A DNA stretch of 64,000 nucleotides from Sutcliffiella horikoshii (GTDB lineage Bacteria; Bacillota; Bacilli; Bacillales; Bacillaceae_I). The notes beneath the pieces are model-generated. The model was given only the letters and a program-made list of their open reading frames with translations. It made no database searches and had not been told where the DNA came from. This document shows positions 8,340-16,844 of this stretch, one piece after another (position 1 is the stretch's first letter; each line of letters starts with the position of its first letter). Where the stretch lies: assembly GCF_002157855.1 (NCBI RefSeq), contig NZ_CP020880.1:2046001-2110000 (forward strand). The letters run 5' to 3'. The position numbers were made by a program, and so were the translations under genes.

Positions 8340-9101
8340 TTGAAATTAGAGAAAGAAACCCAATACATAAGAGGAATTACATTAAAAAGAGAAACCATTC
8401 CCACATTCGACCAATTCCCTTTCAACCTCCCAGTAATAAAAAATTTGAACACACTTCACCTTCATCCTAATGTCACTTACATCATCGGGGAAAATGGAAT
8501 GGGTAAATCCACGTTGCTTGAGGGTATAGCTATTGCTTTAGGCTTTAACCCTGAGGGAGGAACGATAAATTTTAATTTTACGAGCTACGACTCCCATTCG
8601 GAATTAGACAACTATTTACGGGTTATAAAAGGTGCAGAGAGACCAGAAGACAGCTTTTTCTTTAGAGCGGAGACCTTTTATAATGTTGCAACCAATATTG
8701 AGGAAATGGACCGTGAATCTGGAGGCGGAAGAAGAATCATTGATTCATTTGGAGGAAAATCACTGCACCAACAATCGCATGGAGAGTCCTTTTTCGCAGC
8801 ATTTGTGGAAAGGTTTCAAGGAAAAGGTTTATACATACTTGACGAGCCGGAAGCTGCCTTATCACCGCTGAGACAAATGTCGATGCTTGCCAGAATTAAC
8901 GAGCTGGTGCAAGATGGATCGCAATTCATTATCTCTACTCACTCCCCGATAGTCATGGCTTATCCTGGTGCAAAAATTTTAGAGCTTACAGACGAAGGAA
9001 TGTGCGAAACCTCTTTAGAGGAGACTCCTCACTTTACAATTATGAAACAATTCTTTGGTAATAGAGAAAGGATGTTGTATCACCTGTTTCAGTCTAATTG
9101 A
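8340..9101 (+). CDS. AAA/ABC-type ATPase (COG3910-like)
   Basis: A 253-residue soluble ATPase with Walker A GENGMGKST (near residue 51), a Q-loop region, Walker B GLYILDEPEAAL (near 162) and a switch histidine in ISTHSPIV (near 197). It resembles single-domain predicted ATPases of the COG3910 type, which are not tied to a known transporter. The start is TTG 8340 after AAAAGGAGGG. The next gene follows in the same direction after 21 bp. Substrate or partner unknown. Confidence 0.75.
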   Translation: MKLEKETQYIRGITLKRETIPTFDQFPFNLPVIKNLNTLHLHPNVTYIIGENGMGKSTLLEGIAIALGFNPEGGTINFNFTSYDSHSELDNYLRVIKGAERPEDSFFFRAETFYNVATNIEEMDRESGGGRRIIDSFGGKSLHQQSHGESFFAAFVERFQGKGLYILDEPEAALSPLRQMSMLARINELVQDGSQFIISTHSPIVMAYPGAKILELTDEGMCETSLEETPHFTIMKQFFGNRERMLYHLFQSN

Positions 9102-9122
9102 GGAGTTAAAGGAGGAAGACGA

Positions 9123-9782
9123 ATGATTGTAATCGGATTGGACTTAGCTGGTCCAAGTAATCATAAGGATACAGTACTAACCGTTTTTCAACAAAATAAG
9201 GATCATTTAATTTTCCAAAAAATGATCTCAAACATCAGCGACGAAGAAATATTATACGAAATTATAGACTTAAGTAGATTAGATGAGGTCGTCATTGGAA
9301 TAGATGCTCCATTATCCTATCAGGATGGTGGTGGAGACAGAATGAGTGACAAACAGTTACGAAAATTTATTGTTTCCTTAGGGATGAAGCCAGGTTCCAT
9401 TATGCCGCCGACATTCACTAGAATGGTATATCTTACATTAAGAGGGATCAAGCTCACGAGAGAGATAGAGAAACTCCATACGAATTTTCCAGTTTCTATA
9501 GTTGAAGTGCATCCAGGAGCGGCAATGGGATCAAGAGTATCGGAAAAAAAGTTAGAATATGTTCTTACATACAAGCAAAATCTTTCATCACGAAAATATC
9601 TTAAGAACTGGTTTGAACAACAAAACGTGATCGGGTTGCCCGATGGTGTAGAAAATGAGAGCCACTCCATCGATTCTTGTGCAGCAGCATTGGCAGCGTG
9701 GCACTGGGCGGATCAATCATTAAAGCCACAATGGATATATACAGCACAGCCTCCCTTGCATCCATATGATTATTGTTGTTAA
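9123..9782 (+). CDS. DUF429 family protein
   Basis: A 219-residue protein with the DUF429 pattern: an RNase H-like start VIGLDLAGP (residues 3-11), then VVIGIDAPLSY (about 57-67) and VEVHPGAAMG (about 128-137). Conserved acidic residues in the first two motifs match the RNase H-like fold predicted for this family, but no activity is established. It has a strong ribosome site (aaaggaggaag) and is probably co-transcribed with the preceding ATPase gene. Confidence 0.75.
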   Translation: MIVIGLDLAGPSNHKDTVLTVFQQNKDHLIFQKMISNISDEEILYEIIDLSRLDEVVIGIDAPLSYQDGGGDRMSDKQLRKFIVSLGMKPGSIMPPTFTRMVYLTLRGIKLTREIEKLHTNFPVSIVEVHPGAAMGSRVSEKKLEYVLTYKQNLSSRKYLKNWFEQQNVIGLPDGVENESHSIDSCAAALAAWHWADQSLKPQWIYTAQPPLHPYDYCC

Positions 9783-9863
9783 ATGCAAAATCTAAGCAGG
9801 AGATTTATCTTTTATATCGAAATCAACGAATGGTGAATTTATCCAAAAGAGGCGGGTGTTAAT

Positions 9864-10340
9864 ATGATTCAGAATTCCATTGCAACATTTAAGTGCGAAG
9901 TGGTTCAAAGAAAACTACAGTTAGTTGGTCAATGTGCCACAGGTAATTTTCCAAAGTCCTTTCCTGAAGTTGCGATGAATGTACAACAAGAATTTGAGAA
10001 TAGAAGAGACGAAGTGAGGCATGCGGTAAATCGTGATGTGATTTATAGTCCGTACCTTGCAAATAGTCTGGTTGCTACTTATTTTGCCTGTGTGGAAGTG
10101 CAGGAATATCAAGATATTCCTAAAGGGATGATGGCATTAAATATCCCACTGACAACTTATGCAAAAATAAGCTGCTCAAACAAAACAGTTGATATAGGTT
10201 ATGACAGAATCTTCTCTTGGATGAAGGAAAATGGATACAGTCAAGAAAGTCTAGAGAAAGCATTTCCTATCGAAGTTTTTTATTTTGAAGACAATGTAGA
10301 GGAAGAAATCGTAGAATTATATATTCCTATAGTCGAATAG
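9864..10340 (+). CDS. GyrI-like effector-binding domain protein 1
   Basis: A 158-residue stand-alone GyrI-like (AraC effector-binding) domain: an initial beta strand with VQRKLQLVGQ, a central YFACVEVQEYQDIPKGM and a late DIGYDRIFSWMKENGY helix, ending in IVELYIPIVE. Such single-domain proteins bind small hydrophobic or cationic molecules. The gene is followed after 11 bp by a second member of the same family. Start ATG 9864 follows aagaggcgggtg. Confidence 0.75.
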   Translation: MIQNSIATFKCEVVQRKLQLVGQCATGNFPKSFPEVAMNVQQEFENRRDEVRHAVNRDVIYSPYLANSLVATYFACVEVQEYQDIPKGMMALNIPLTTYAKISCSNKTVDIGYDRIFSWMKENGYSQESLEKAFPIEVFYFEDNVEEEIVELYIPIVE

Positions 10341-10351
10341 GGGGTTATGAT

Positions 10352-10843
10352 ATGAAAACATTGGTTGGTGAAATAGTAACTATTCCTGCTTATCGGGCGA
10401 TGGGATTAAAGTGGGAAGGTGCCTATGCAGAGGTGCCACAACTAAAAGAACTTATAATTCAGATGAGTAAAAGAGTTGGTGAGTTTGCTTTTGCAAAAGA
10501 ACCTGAAACGCAATTAGGGTTATCTTATCATCTAAGATCTGATGGGTTTGTTCATTATTCTGTTTTTGAAGTGGATGAACAACAGGAGATACTGCCTGGA
10601 ATGATAGAAATCATTGTTCCAGAGATGACCTATTTAATAGTCAAGCACCCTAAAGGAAAAAATATTGGCGCCACTTATACGGGAATTTATCAATGGTTTA
10701 AAGAGTGTGACTATCAACCGTTAAAAGAAAAAGGTATAGAATATTTCGATGATCTGCCAATAAAGCATGAGAGATATCCTGTTGATAGAGATTTAGAAGA
10801 TCCCCATTTCGATATCCTTATTCCAATTGAATTAAAATCATGA
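10352..10843 (+). CDS. GyrI-like effector-binding domain protein 2
   Basis: A 163-residue GyrI-like domain with the usual end HFDILIPIEL and helix TYTGIYQWFKECDYQ. It begins 11 bp after the first GyrI-like gene, so the pair is probably one transcript, and the two are diverged paralogues. This one carries the MGLKWEGAYAEVPQLKELI start typical of GyrI-like proteins annotated as effector-binding proteins. Ligand unknown. Confidence 0.75.
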   Translation: MKTLVGEIVTIPAYRAMGLKWEGAYAEVPQLKELIIQMSKRVGEFAFAKEPETQLGLSYHLRSDGFVHYSVFEVDEQQEILPGMIEIIVPEMTYLIVKHPKGKNIGATYTGIYQWFKECDYQPLKEKGIEYFDDLPIKHERYPVDRDLEDPHFDILIPIELKS

Positions 10844-10852
10844 ACATAAAAC

Positions 10853-10880
10853 GATGCCACTAGCTGGTGTCTTTTTTTTT
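10853..10880 (+). terminator. Terminator after GyrI-like pair
   Basis: A 7-bp stem (GATGCCA with TGGTGTC, G-U pairs included) with a 5-base loop and a run of nine T. Confidence 0.75.
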
Positions 10881-10905
10881 GTGTAAAAAATTTCCTCAAT
10901 AGTCG

Positions 10906-10934
10906 TTGCATTATTTTGGTAATTATAATATACT
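10906..10934 (+). promoter_or_regulatory. Candidate promoter of the GntR-ABC operon
   Basis: TTGCAT (10906-10911) and TATACT (10929-10934) are 17 bp apart, about 44 bp before the GntR start. The element TGCATTA overlapping the -35 recurs inverted as TAATGCA 30-odd bp downstream, a possible site for the regulator itself. Confidence 0.45.
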
Positions 10935-10977
10935 ACATTACAACACTAATGCACTATGGTTGGATGGAGGTGGAACA

Positions 10978-11358
10978 TTGATATTAAACACGGATGGTAC
11001 AAAACCGATTTATGTGCAAATTGCTGAATGGCTTGAAACAGAGATCCTTAACGGTAATTTCCTCCAGGATCAAAAAGTGTATTCCCAATATCAATTAGCT
11101 GAAATCTTTAATATAAACCCTGCAACTGCAGCAAAGGGTCTTACATTATTGGTGGAAGATGATGTCTTATATAAAAAGAGGGGGCTCGGCATGTTTGTAA
11201 CAGAAGCAGCACAAGCTATCATCCTGACGAAAAGGCGGGAACATACGTTGAAAAGACTGGTTACCGAATTGGTATCAGAGGCTGAACAATTAAATGTAGG
11301 GATGGATGAACTGCTTGAGATGGTAAGAAAGGAAAGTAAACAGAGCAAGGGGGAGTAA
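10978..11358 (+). CDS. GntR-family regulator, YtrA type
   Basis: A 126-residue protein: a winged-helix domain (KPIYVQIAEWLETEILNGNF near residue 8, then YQLAEIFNINPATAAKGL) and a short alpha-helical tail, the size of YtrA-type GntR regulators. The best start is TTG 10978, which has GGAGGTGG at the right distance; the frame extends upstream without a ribosome site. YtrA regulators repress the ABC operon that they head, and the layout here (regulator, ATPase, permease, membrane protein) agrees. The inducer is unknown; known relatives respond to envelope-acting antibiotics. Confidence 0.85.
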   Translation: MILNTDGTKPIYVQIAEWLETEILNGNFLQDQKVYSQYQLAEIFNINPATAAKGLTLLVEDDVLYKKRGLGMFVTEAAQAIILTKRREHTLKRLVTELVSEAEQLNVGMDELLEMVRKESKQSKGE

Positions 11359-11361
11359 TGG

Positions 11362-12258
11362 ATGAAGGTAGTGGATTGTGAGGGCTTGGTTAAGAAATAC
11401 GGTCGATCAAAGGCACTTAATGACCTAAGTTTCCAAATTAGTGAAAATAAAATAACAGGGTTGATTGGGAGAAACGGTGCAGGGAAAACGACTCTTTTAA
11501 AAATAATGGCTGGTTTTCTAAAGCAAACTTCAGGAGGGATTAAAATCTTTAATGAACAACCATATAATAGCTTGTTTGCTTCAGCCAACAGCATTCTTGT
11601 AGATGATCAAATGGCGTTTCCCACTGCGTTAAATTTAGGAGAGGTGTTGGATGCAGCAGGAAGATTTTACGCTAACTGGGATGATGGATTGGCCAAGAAA
11701 TTATTTGATTACTTTTCTTTTCAGAACAGTCAGCGACATAGTGAATTGTCCAAAGGAATGAAAAGTACGTTTAACATGATCGTTGGCTTGGCTTCAAGGT
11801 GCCCGCTTACCATGTTTGATGAACCTACTACTGGAATGGACGCATCCGTTCGCAAGGACTTCTATAGGGCTTTGCTTAAAGATTATATTGCGAACCCTAG
11901 GACAATCATTATTTCAAGTCATCATCTGGAAGAGATGGAGGACCTTCTCGAGGATATCCTTCTACTGAACGATGGACAAAAAATATTACATCTGCCCGTG
12001 TCTGATTTAAAAGAATATGCAATAGGCGTCAAAGGAAACCCAAAGGGACTTATTGAGTGGTTGGACGATAAAGAGGTGCTTTATAAAAAAGAGATTGGTA
12101 CTTCCATGATATATGCTGTAATCGAAAACATTTACTCGGAAAAAATCAAAAAAGATGCAAATAAATTTGGATTTGAACTCTCGCCTGTTTCATCCAATGA
12201 CATTTGTATCTATCTAACTGGGAAGGAAAAAGGAGGGATTGATGATGTCTTTAAATAA
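11362..12258 (+). CDS. ABC transporter ATP-binding protein (YtrB-like)
   Basis: 298 residues with Walker A GRNGAGKTT (near residue 36), signature LSKGMKST (near 129), Walker B TMFDEPTTGMD (near 152) and H-loop ISSHHLEEM (near 180). A C-terminal extension of about 85 residues follows. It begins 3 bp after the GntR stop and ends inside the permease gene, so the operon is tightly coupled. The signature LSKGM in place of LSGGQ is usual for YtrB/BcrA-like ATPases. Confidence 0.88.
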   Translation: MKVVDCEGLVKKYGRSKALNDLSFQISENKITGLIGRNGAGKTTLLKIMAGFLKQTSGGIKIFNEQPYNSLFASANSILVDDQMAFPTALNLGEVLDAAGRFYANWDDGLAKKLFDYFSFQNSQRHSELSKGMKSTFNMIVGLASRCPLTMFDEPTTGMDASVRKDFYRALLKDYIANPRTIIISSHHLEEMEDLLEDILLLNDGQKILHLPVSDLKEYAIGVKGNPKGLIEWLDDKEVLYKKEIGTSMIYAVIENIYSEKIKKDANKFGFELSPVSSNDICIYLTGKEKGGIDDVFK

Positions 12259-12997
12259 AGTAACACTGGAACAAGTAGTGAAAAACCAGTTTATTTATAA
12301 ATTAGGTGCCTATTCTGGAGTTTTTATATCTTTGATTATTCTGCAACTAATCGCAGTGCTTTTTTCTCTGAATGGTGTTGGCATGTCTGGAGGAGGATCT
12401 GAGCAAATAAGCTACAGTCTACATTATTATTCTGGCAATCTAGTTTTTATTTTCACTATGTTATGGGTGTTTATTGTATCGATTATCATTACATCAAAAG
12501 CATATCGAAATGAGGACTTCTCCTTTGTGAACAATAGGTTGAGTAGTGATTTATCAAATATTCTATTTGTAATTTTGGTCAGTGTTATCGGGACAGTTAC
12601 CTCTTTGTTATCGCCATTCCTGATAAAAATGATTCTGTTATTCCTTCCGAAATTCGATTTGATTTATTATTCTCCAGTTTCCATTAATATGGTCAGTTTC
12701 TTTTTTTATGGAATAGTTACAGCGTTTTGTTACATTTTTCTTTGCGGAGCAGCTGGATATTTTGTGGGGACGTTGGTTAGGTTGTCTTCACTTTTCAAGA
12801 TCATGCTACCTGTAGTGTTTGTAGGGTATTTATTCTTCGGTGAGATGATCAGTGAGGTCAGCAGTCTACCTACCATTGTGGAATTCTTCTACTTTGATTC
12901 TTCACCAGTAACATTTGTTCTTAAAACTATATTCACTGTGGTTCTATTGTTCGTTAGTTCTGTTGCCATCTTCAACAGAGTGGAGGTCAGACAATGA
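12245..12997 (+). CDS. ABC transporter permease subunit
   Basis: About 250 residues with six hydrophobic segments (about 22-42, 64-84, 105-127, 146-170, 176-197 and 222-243), the ABC-2 type pattern. Two consecutive ATG codons (12242, 12245) follow AGGAGG; the second has the better spacing. The gene overlaps the end of the ATPase gene by 14 bp and the next gene by 4 bp, so the subunits are probably made together. Confidence 0.8.
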   Translation: MSLNKVTLEQVVKNQFIYKLGAYSGVFISLIILQLIAVLFSLNGVGMSGGGSEQISYSLHYYSGNLVFIFTMLWVFIVSIIITSKAYRNEDFSFVNNRLSSDLSNILFVILVSVIGTVTSLLSPFLIKMILLFLPKFDLIYYSPVSINMVSFFFYGIVTAFCYIFLCGAAGYFVGTLVRLSSLFKIMLPVVFVGYLFFGEMISEVSSLPTIVEFFYFDSSPVTFVLKTIFTVVLLFVSSVAIFNRVEVRQ

Positions 12998-13692
12998 ACA
13001 GTTTAGTAATTATTTTAGTCATTAACATTGTCATCATGATTGCTATTATTTTGAGTGTTTATACTTTCTTTTCTAAACAAGCGAAAAGTATTAATTTCTC
13101 CACATCCGTTAAGAAAAACATATTAGTTTTAGGTGGGTACGTAATTATTCTGTTTGTCTCTATGGTTATGAACTTTTTGATTCCAGAAGAAAAATTAATG
13201 GAAGTCGAAAATAAAGGAGGGAATCAAGAGGGATTTCTCCTATATGAAAACCTCATGAATAAAGAAGAAGTTGGCGAAAAGTACCTTGAAAGTTTTGATG
13301 TTTATCCACTTAAAGAGAAGGAACTTGTAATAAGAAATAGTGAGGGATTTGCAGAATATAATGTATTATTTCAAAAAACCGAGGAGTTACAGGAGGAAAT
13401 AGAGGTCCAATTTTATAAAGGCCAATTTGAAATTAATGAATTTGATTTTTCAGATGAACTTCCACTTCCATCGATTCGCTTTACTAATAATATAATAGAA
13501 GTGGAGAATGCTCCATATTTCGAAAAAAATATTGGTTTCATGACCCCGGAGTTTCCGTTCACACAATTTAATAGAGAGCGTTGGGAAGAGCAAGGTTCTA
13601 GCAGCGCTTCGAGGAGTCCCATCATTTACATCAAGATCCCAAAGGATGTGGATGTAATCTGGAATAAAGAAAGTATATTCGAGACGAAGTAA
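12994..13692 (+). CDS. Membrane protein with large extracytoplasmic domain
   Basis: A 232-residue product with two N-terminal hydrophobic segments (about 3-25 and 43-64). A charged domain of about 165 residues follows, probably outside the cell by the spacing of positive residues. The ATG overlaps the permease stop (ATGA), so it belongs to the GntR-ABC operon. I recognise no domain. It could be an accessory or ligand-sensing subunit of the transporter; that is inference from position. Confidence 0.65.
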   Translation: MNSLVIILVINIVIMIAIILSVYTFFSKQAKSINFSTSVKKNILVLGGYVIILFVSMVMNFLIPEEKLMEVENKGGNQEGFLLYENLMNKEEVGEKYLESFDVYPLKEKELVIRNSEGFAEYNVLFQKTEELQEEIEVQFYKGQFEINEFDFSDELPLPSIRFTNNIIEVENAPYFEKNIGFMTPEFPFTQFNRERWEEQGSSSASRSPIIYIKIPKDVDVIWNKESIFETK

Positions 13693-13707
13693 AATAGACA
13701 AATCAAA

Positions 13708-13746
13708 AACCCAGCATGAAGCTAGCATCCATGCTGGGTTATCTGT
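13708..13746. terminator. Terminator of GntR-ABC operon
   Basis: An 11-bp perfect stem (AACCCAGCATG with CATGCTGGGTT) with an 11-base loop. T-rich sequence lies on both sides, so it can serve the ABC operon and the minus-strand small gene. Confidence 0.8.
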
Positions 13747-13909
13747 TTTTCTCATCTGTTTTCTTTTTCGCTATATAAAAAGCTAGTAAAACTAAAGGAA
13801 TGGCGATAAAGAACGGAATGTTGATGTGGCTTTGTGTCACAATAGCTAAAAGCAGTAATACTCCAATTCCAATAATGATATATAAACAGCCTCGACCGAA
13901 AGTCTCCAG
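13739..13909 (-). CDS. Small membrane protein, likely CTG start
   Basis: On the minus strand a 56-residue frame reads ETFGRGCLYIIIGIGVLLLL near its start, then a second hydrophobic stretch (FFIAIPLVLLAFYIA) and a basic tail KKKTDEKNR. The only start after the upstream stop is CTG at 13907-13909, with AGGGGGG six bases before it. The coding pattern (two membrane helices, positive-inside tail) supports a real gene. The stop lies in the shared terminator stem. Function unknown. Confidence 0.55.
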   Translation of the reverse strand: METFGRGCLYIIIGIGVLLLLAIVTQSHINIPFFIAIPLVLLAFYIAKKKTDEKNR

Positions 13910-14130
13910 TTAAATCCCCCCTAAGATTATCAATTTAGTCTAACATATGCAGTTTGGTCGTAAGTACAACCCATAAAAGATTCAAGGATTATTTTAAAAC
14001 ATTACTTATAAACCTGGTGTCTCAAAAATTCTTCATTTTCTTACAATTTCATTAAGAAACCGACAAAAAATAATACCTTTTGAGGAATATTATAGTAGGT
14101 ATGCGTTACAACTGGAAAGGAGGTGAAGCG

Positions 14131-14973
14131 ATGAATGTGCGTCACAGTTTGATTCTTTCACTTTCCTTACTGTTTTTACTGCTTTTTCCTACAATAGGAG
14201 TTGCTGAAAAAGGAGCTAATCAAGCTGAAGGGAACGGAAAACCTGCTGAAAAAACTGTTATTGACTCAAAAGAGGATTCGAAGAAGGAAGAGACTCCTGG
14301 CATTAGTAAACCTGAAAACTCTAATAATGAGAATGCTAGAGTTAACAACAGCAAAGCTACAATGCCAAAGCCTGATAAGAAGTCAGAGGTAGTTGTGCCA
14401 CAAAAAGTGAAGCAGGCTGAACCGTCCAATAAGCTCCCTGCCCAGGCAAATGAGAAAGCAAAAAAGGTTCGGTTAGAGAAAACAGATAAAAGTAAGAAAT
14501 CAAATCCAAACCAGCCTATACATAATAAGTCAGAATCAAAGAAGCCGTCTGAAGTTGTTAAAAAGAATGTTGGTCCTGAGCCTATTAAAAAGATACGAAA
14601 GGAGCAACTAACGGACACCTCAGCAAATGAATTAGATGATAGTTTAAAAGAGTCGCCCAAGCTAAGTCAAGTCAATACTGCTAGAGTAGAGGCTAATGGC
14701 GATTCACCAATGAAGGATCTCCCTGAGCAATTTCCTGAATCAGAGTCTCCTGAATTTTTTATAACCCAGACTAAGCCTTCAGGAAATAACGGGAAAGGAC
14801 ATTCTTCTGATCAGAAAGTGTCATCAAAATCTATTTTTGACCTGATAGCAGAATCTTTAGAGGAAATACAAGTGAATTTCCTGCAACCTTATGTAATGAG
14901 GCAACATATTTATCGAGACCAGTGGGTAAACGCGCCACCAGCACCACCGCCGGAAAATGCTCTTTTTTTCTAA
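14131..14973 (+). CDS. Secreted, low-complexity charged protein
   Basis: A 280-residue protein starting at ATG 14131 behind AAAGGAGGTG. A classical signal peptide (hydrophobic LILSLSLLFLLLFPTIGVA, likely cut after GVA) is followed by about 220 residues rich in Lys, Glu, Ser, Pro and Asn. The C-terminal end is better defined (FDLIAESLEEIQVNFLQPY, then a Pro-rich PPAPPPE). It is probably disordered and bound to or released from the wall. No family is recognised. The next gene also encodes a secreted charged protein, and the two are probably related in role. Confidence 0.65.
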   Translation: MNVRHSLILSLSLLFLLLFPTIGVAEKGANQAEGNGKPAEKTVIDSKEDSKKEETPGISKPENSNNENARVNNSKATMPKPDKKSEVVVPQKVKQAEPSNKLPAQANEKAKKVRLEKTDKSKKSNPNQPIHNKSESKKPSEVVKKNVGPEPIKKIRKEQLTDTSANELDDSLKESPKLSQVNTARVEANGDSPMKDLPEQFPESESPEFFITQTKPSGNNGKGHSSDQKVSSKSIFDLIAESLEEIQVNFLQPYVMRQHIYRDQWVNAPPAPPPENALFF

Positions 14974-15018
14974 AAATATATAAAACTATATGATAATAGA
15001 AAAGGGAGCGAATTTAAA

Positions 15019-15849
15019 ATGAAAATCAACTTTATGAACGGTAAAACAGTCGTGAAATCTTTAGTTTTAGCAGGTGTACTTTCTTTAGGATTCGGAGTTG
15101 GAATGAGTGAGGCTGCTGGAAAAGAAAATAAGCCAAATACAGCACAAAAGGTTGAAGTCCAAGCGAAATCTGTAAAAGAGGAAAAAGTGAATCCTTCCGC
15201 TGAAAATAAAGCAAATTCAAAAGCAAGCGAAAATGCTAGCGATCAGGCGAAAGCTAATGCTTCTGCTAACTCTGCGATACATCATTCCACGGAAAAAAAA
15301 GAGGAAGAGCCTAAAGAAGCACAACCGGTTATGGATGAAGTTCAGGAAGAACCTGTAACGGAAAAAGCGGTGGAAGTAGAAAAGAAGCAAAAAGCACACA
15401 AAGGCCGTTCCATGGCAAGTGAAAAAGCCAATGAACAAGCGAAACTAAATGCTGCGCCAAATGCTGCAGTTCACGGTAATGCTGAAGAAGTTGTGGAAGA
15501 AGAAGCAACAGAAGAAGTGACCGAGGAAACTACAGAAGAAGCAACAGAAGAAGTAACTGAGGAAACTACAGAAGAAGCAACAGAAGAAGTGACTGAGGAA
15601 ACAACGGAAGAAGCAATAGAAGAAGAGACTGAGGAAACAACGGAAGAAGCGACAGAAGTAGTGGAAGAGGAAACTTCAGAAGAAACTACTGAAACTGAAA
15701 AGGTAAGTCCTTCAGTTGAGAACAAACAAAACGCCAACGGTAGCAAAAATGCTAACGAAAAAGCGAAAGAACATGCTGCACTTCAATCTGCCGTTCGTAT
15801 TACGGTAGAGGAAGAAACAATGGAAGAAGAAGAAACGGAAGTAGAATAA
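15019..15849 (+). CDS. Secreted acidic repeat protein
   Basis: 276 residues with a signal peptide (residues 1-33, cut near SEAA). A 25-30 residue module occurs three times, at about 59-90, 130-154 and 230-262, with core (A)NxxAKxNAxxNxAxH; the first and third copies also share VxPSxENK just before. Between copies two and three lies a Glu/Thr repeat (about 161-211) based on EEATEEVTEETT. The protein is very acidic and probably extended. Start ATG 15019 follows AAAGGGAG. No known family is recognised; a wall, coat or adhesive role is only a guess. Confidence 0.7.
   Translation: MKINFMNGKTVVKSLVLAGVLSLGFGVGMSEAAGKENKPNTAQKVEVQAKSVKEEKVNPSAENKANSKASENASDQAKANASANSAIHHSTEKKEEEPKEAQPVMDEVQEEPVTEKAVEVEKKQKAHKGRSMASEKANEQAKLNAAPNAAVHGNAEEVVEEEATEEVTEETTEEATEEVTEETTEEATEEVTEETTEEAIEEETEETTEEATEVVEEETSEETTETEKVSPSVENKQNANGSKNANEKAKEHAALQSAVRITVEEETMEEEETEVE
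15499..15651 (+). repeat. In-gene Glu/Thr coding repeat, 36-bp period
   Basis: About four copies of a 36-bp unit (GCAACAGAAGAAGTGAC, then GAGGAAACTACAGAAGA) code for EEATEEVTEETT. Copies differ mostly by synonymous or single-base changes, which indicates recent slippage or unequal exchange. Copy number is likely to vary between strains. Confidence 0.8.
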
Positions 15850-15860
15850 TTAATTAGTAG

Positions 15861-15893
15861 ACTCCAGGGTTCACAAGAATCCTGGAGTTTTTT
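15861..15893 (+). terminator. Terminator of acidic repeat gene
   Basis: Stem ACTCCAGG with CCTGGAGT, 12-base loop, then TTTTTT. Confidence 0.8.
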
Positions 15894-15980
15894 AAATTTT
15901 TACTCTCTCCTGTCACATTTTTTCACAAAGCGCATATACTTTCCATTGTGTGATAAAAATTTGTAAGGGGAGTTTGAGCC

Positions 15981-16130
15981 ATGAAAGAACTAATTTTAAA
16001 AGACGGAAATGAATTTGCAGAATACAAATTGGAGACATTTGCAACTGATTTTAAAGTGGTTGAAGTAAATGTTTCTGATTCAACAGAAAGCTTACCGGCT
16101 TTAGTAAATCCAATAAAACTAAACTACTAA
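15981..16130 (+). CDS. Small protein, 49 aa
   Basis: A 49-residue frame starting at ATG 15981, with GGGGAG upstream; it begins MKELILKDGNEFAEYKLETF and ends with a conserved-looking polar tail. It has no membrane segment or Cys. A terminator follows at 16181. The ribosome site, codon use and own terminator support a real gene, but I recognise no family. Confidence 0.5.
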   Translation: MKELILKDGNEFAEYKLETFATDFKVVEVNVSDSTESLPALVNPIKLNY

Positions 16131-16180
16131 ATTTCAAATTAATGATCTTGCAATCCTACATAATGGAAAAGCAAGAAGAG

Positions 16181-16211
16181 AGAAGCGTACCGTATTGGTG
16201 ACGCTTCTTTT
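16181..16211 (+). terminator. Terminator after 49-aa gene
   Basis: Stem AGAAGCGT with ACGCTTCT, 12-base loop, then TTTT. Confidence 0.65.
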
Positions 16212-16292
16212 GCATTGTACCGTATAATATTTCAAGTTTCTCCAATTGATTGGTATAATCGGGGATAAAGACAGTTTTAGTGGAGGAACGAC

Positions 16293-16784
16293 TTGGACTT
16301 ATATTGTACAAAGCATAAAAAGGCACTGGCGGAACGTTATAATAGGGTCACACATGAGATTGAACCATATTGTGTGTATTGTGAAATAGAAAATAAATAC
16401 GAAACTCAAATTCAAAACAGCAGTAAGGTAAGCAGGAAGATAATGAAGAACTTGAGCGGCAAAATCTGGACAGTTTTGGTGTTTTTCGCTCTAATTGTGT
16501 TTTTTTTACCGATACATACTTTTGTAAAGGTTATCCTCTGTGTCTTGTTAATTTTTATGGCATTGAAGTTAATATTTGATCCTTTTCTATCCTTGCCAGC
16601 AGAAGATCGTAAACCTGATTGGGACGATATCCGGGCTAAAGCGCTTAATCAAAGCAGTATCCAGGCAAATGAGGTTGCAAATGTCAAAAGGCAATGGAAA
16701 AAGGGTTTTTTACAGGAAAAAAGGCACACATCTTGGACAGAAGAAGAGTGGCAACAATACTTGAAACAACATTATAAAAAATAG
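16293..16784 (+). CDS. Membrane protein with N-terminal Cys/His motif
   Basis: 163 residues from TTG 16293 (GGAGG nine bases upstream). The N-terminus has CTKHKKALAERY and EPYCVYCEIEN, a Cys/His set resembling a small zinc-binding box. Two adjacent membrane segments follow (about 62-98). The C-terminal tail is basic and tryptophan-rich (RQWKKGFLQEKRHTSWTEEEW). Family not recognised. It stands alone, 60 bp before the GerPF-like gene. Confidence 0.6.
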   Translation: MDLYCTKHKKALAERYNRVTHEIEPYCVYCEIENKYETQIQNSSKVSRKIMKNLSGKIWTVLVFFALIVFFLPIHTFVKVILCVLLIFMALKLIFDPFLSLPAEDRKPDWDDIRAKALNQSSIQANEVANVKRQWKKGFLQEKRHTSWTEEEWQQYLKQHYKK

Positions 16785-16797
16785 GACGTCCACCTAT

Positions 16798-16825
16798 ACA
16801 AGCACAAGCATGCTATCATACGCTA
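16798..16825 (+). promoter_or_regulatory. Candidate sigma-K promoter of gerPF-like gene
   Basis: AC at 16798-16799, a 17-bp spacer and CATACGCTA (16817-16825) fit the mother-cell sigma-K consensus (AC, N16-17, CATANNNTA), as expected for a GerP-type gene. The implied start point is close to the ribosome site, so this is tentative. Confidence 0.3.
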
Positions 16826-16844
16826 TCAAAAAGGGGTGGCGGAG

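Noticed and set aside
15471-15746. Minus-strand frame of 91 codons, Ser/Val repeat
   Set aside because: Mirror of the Glu/Thr coding repeat on the plus strand.
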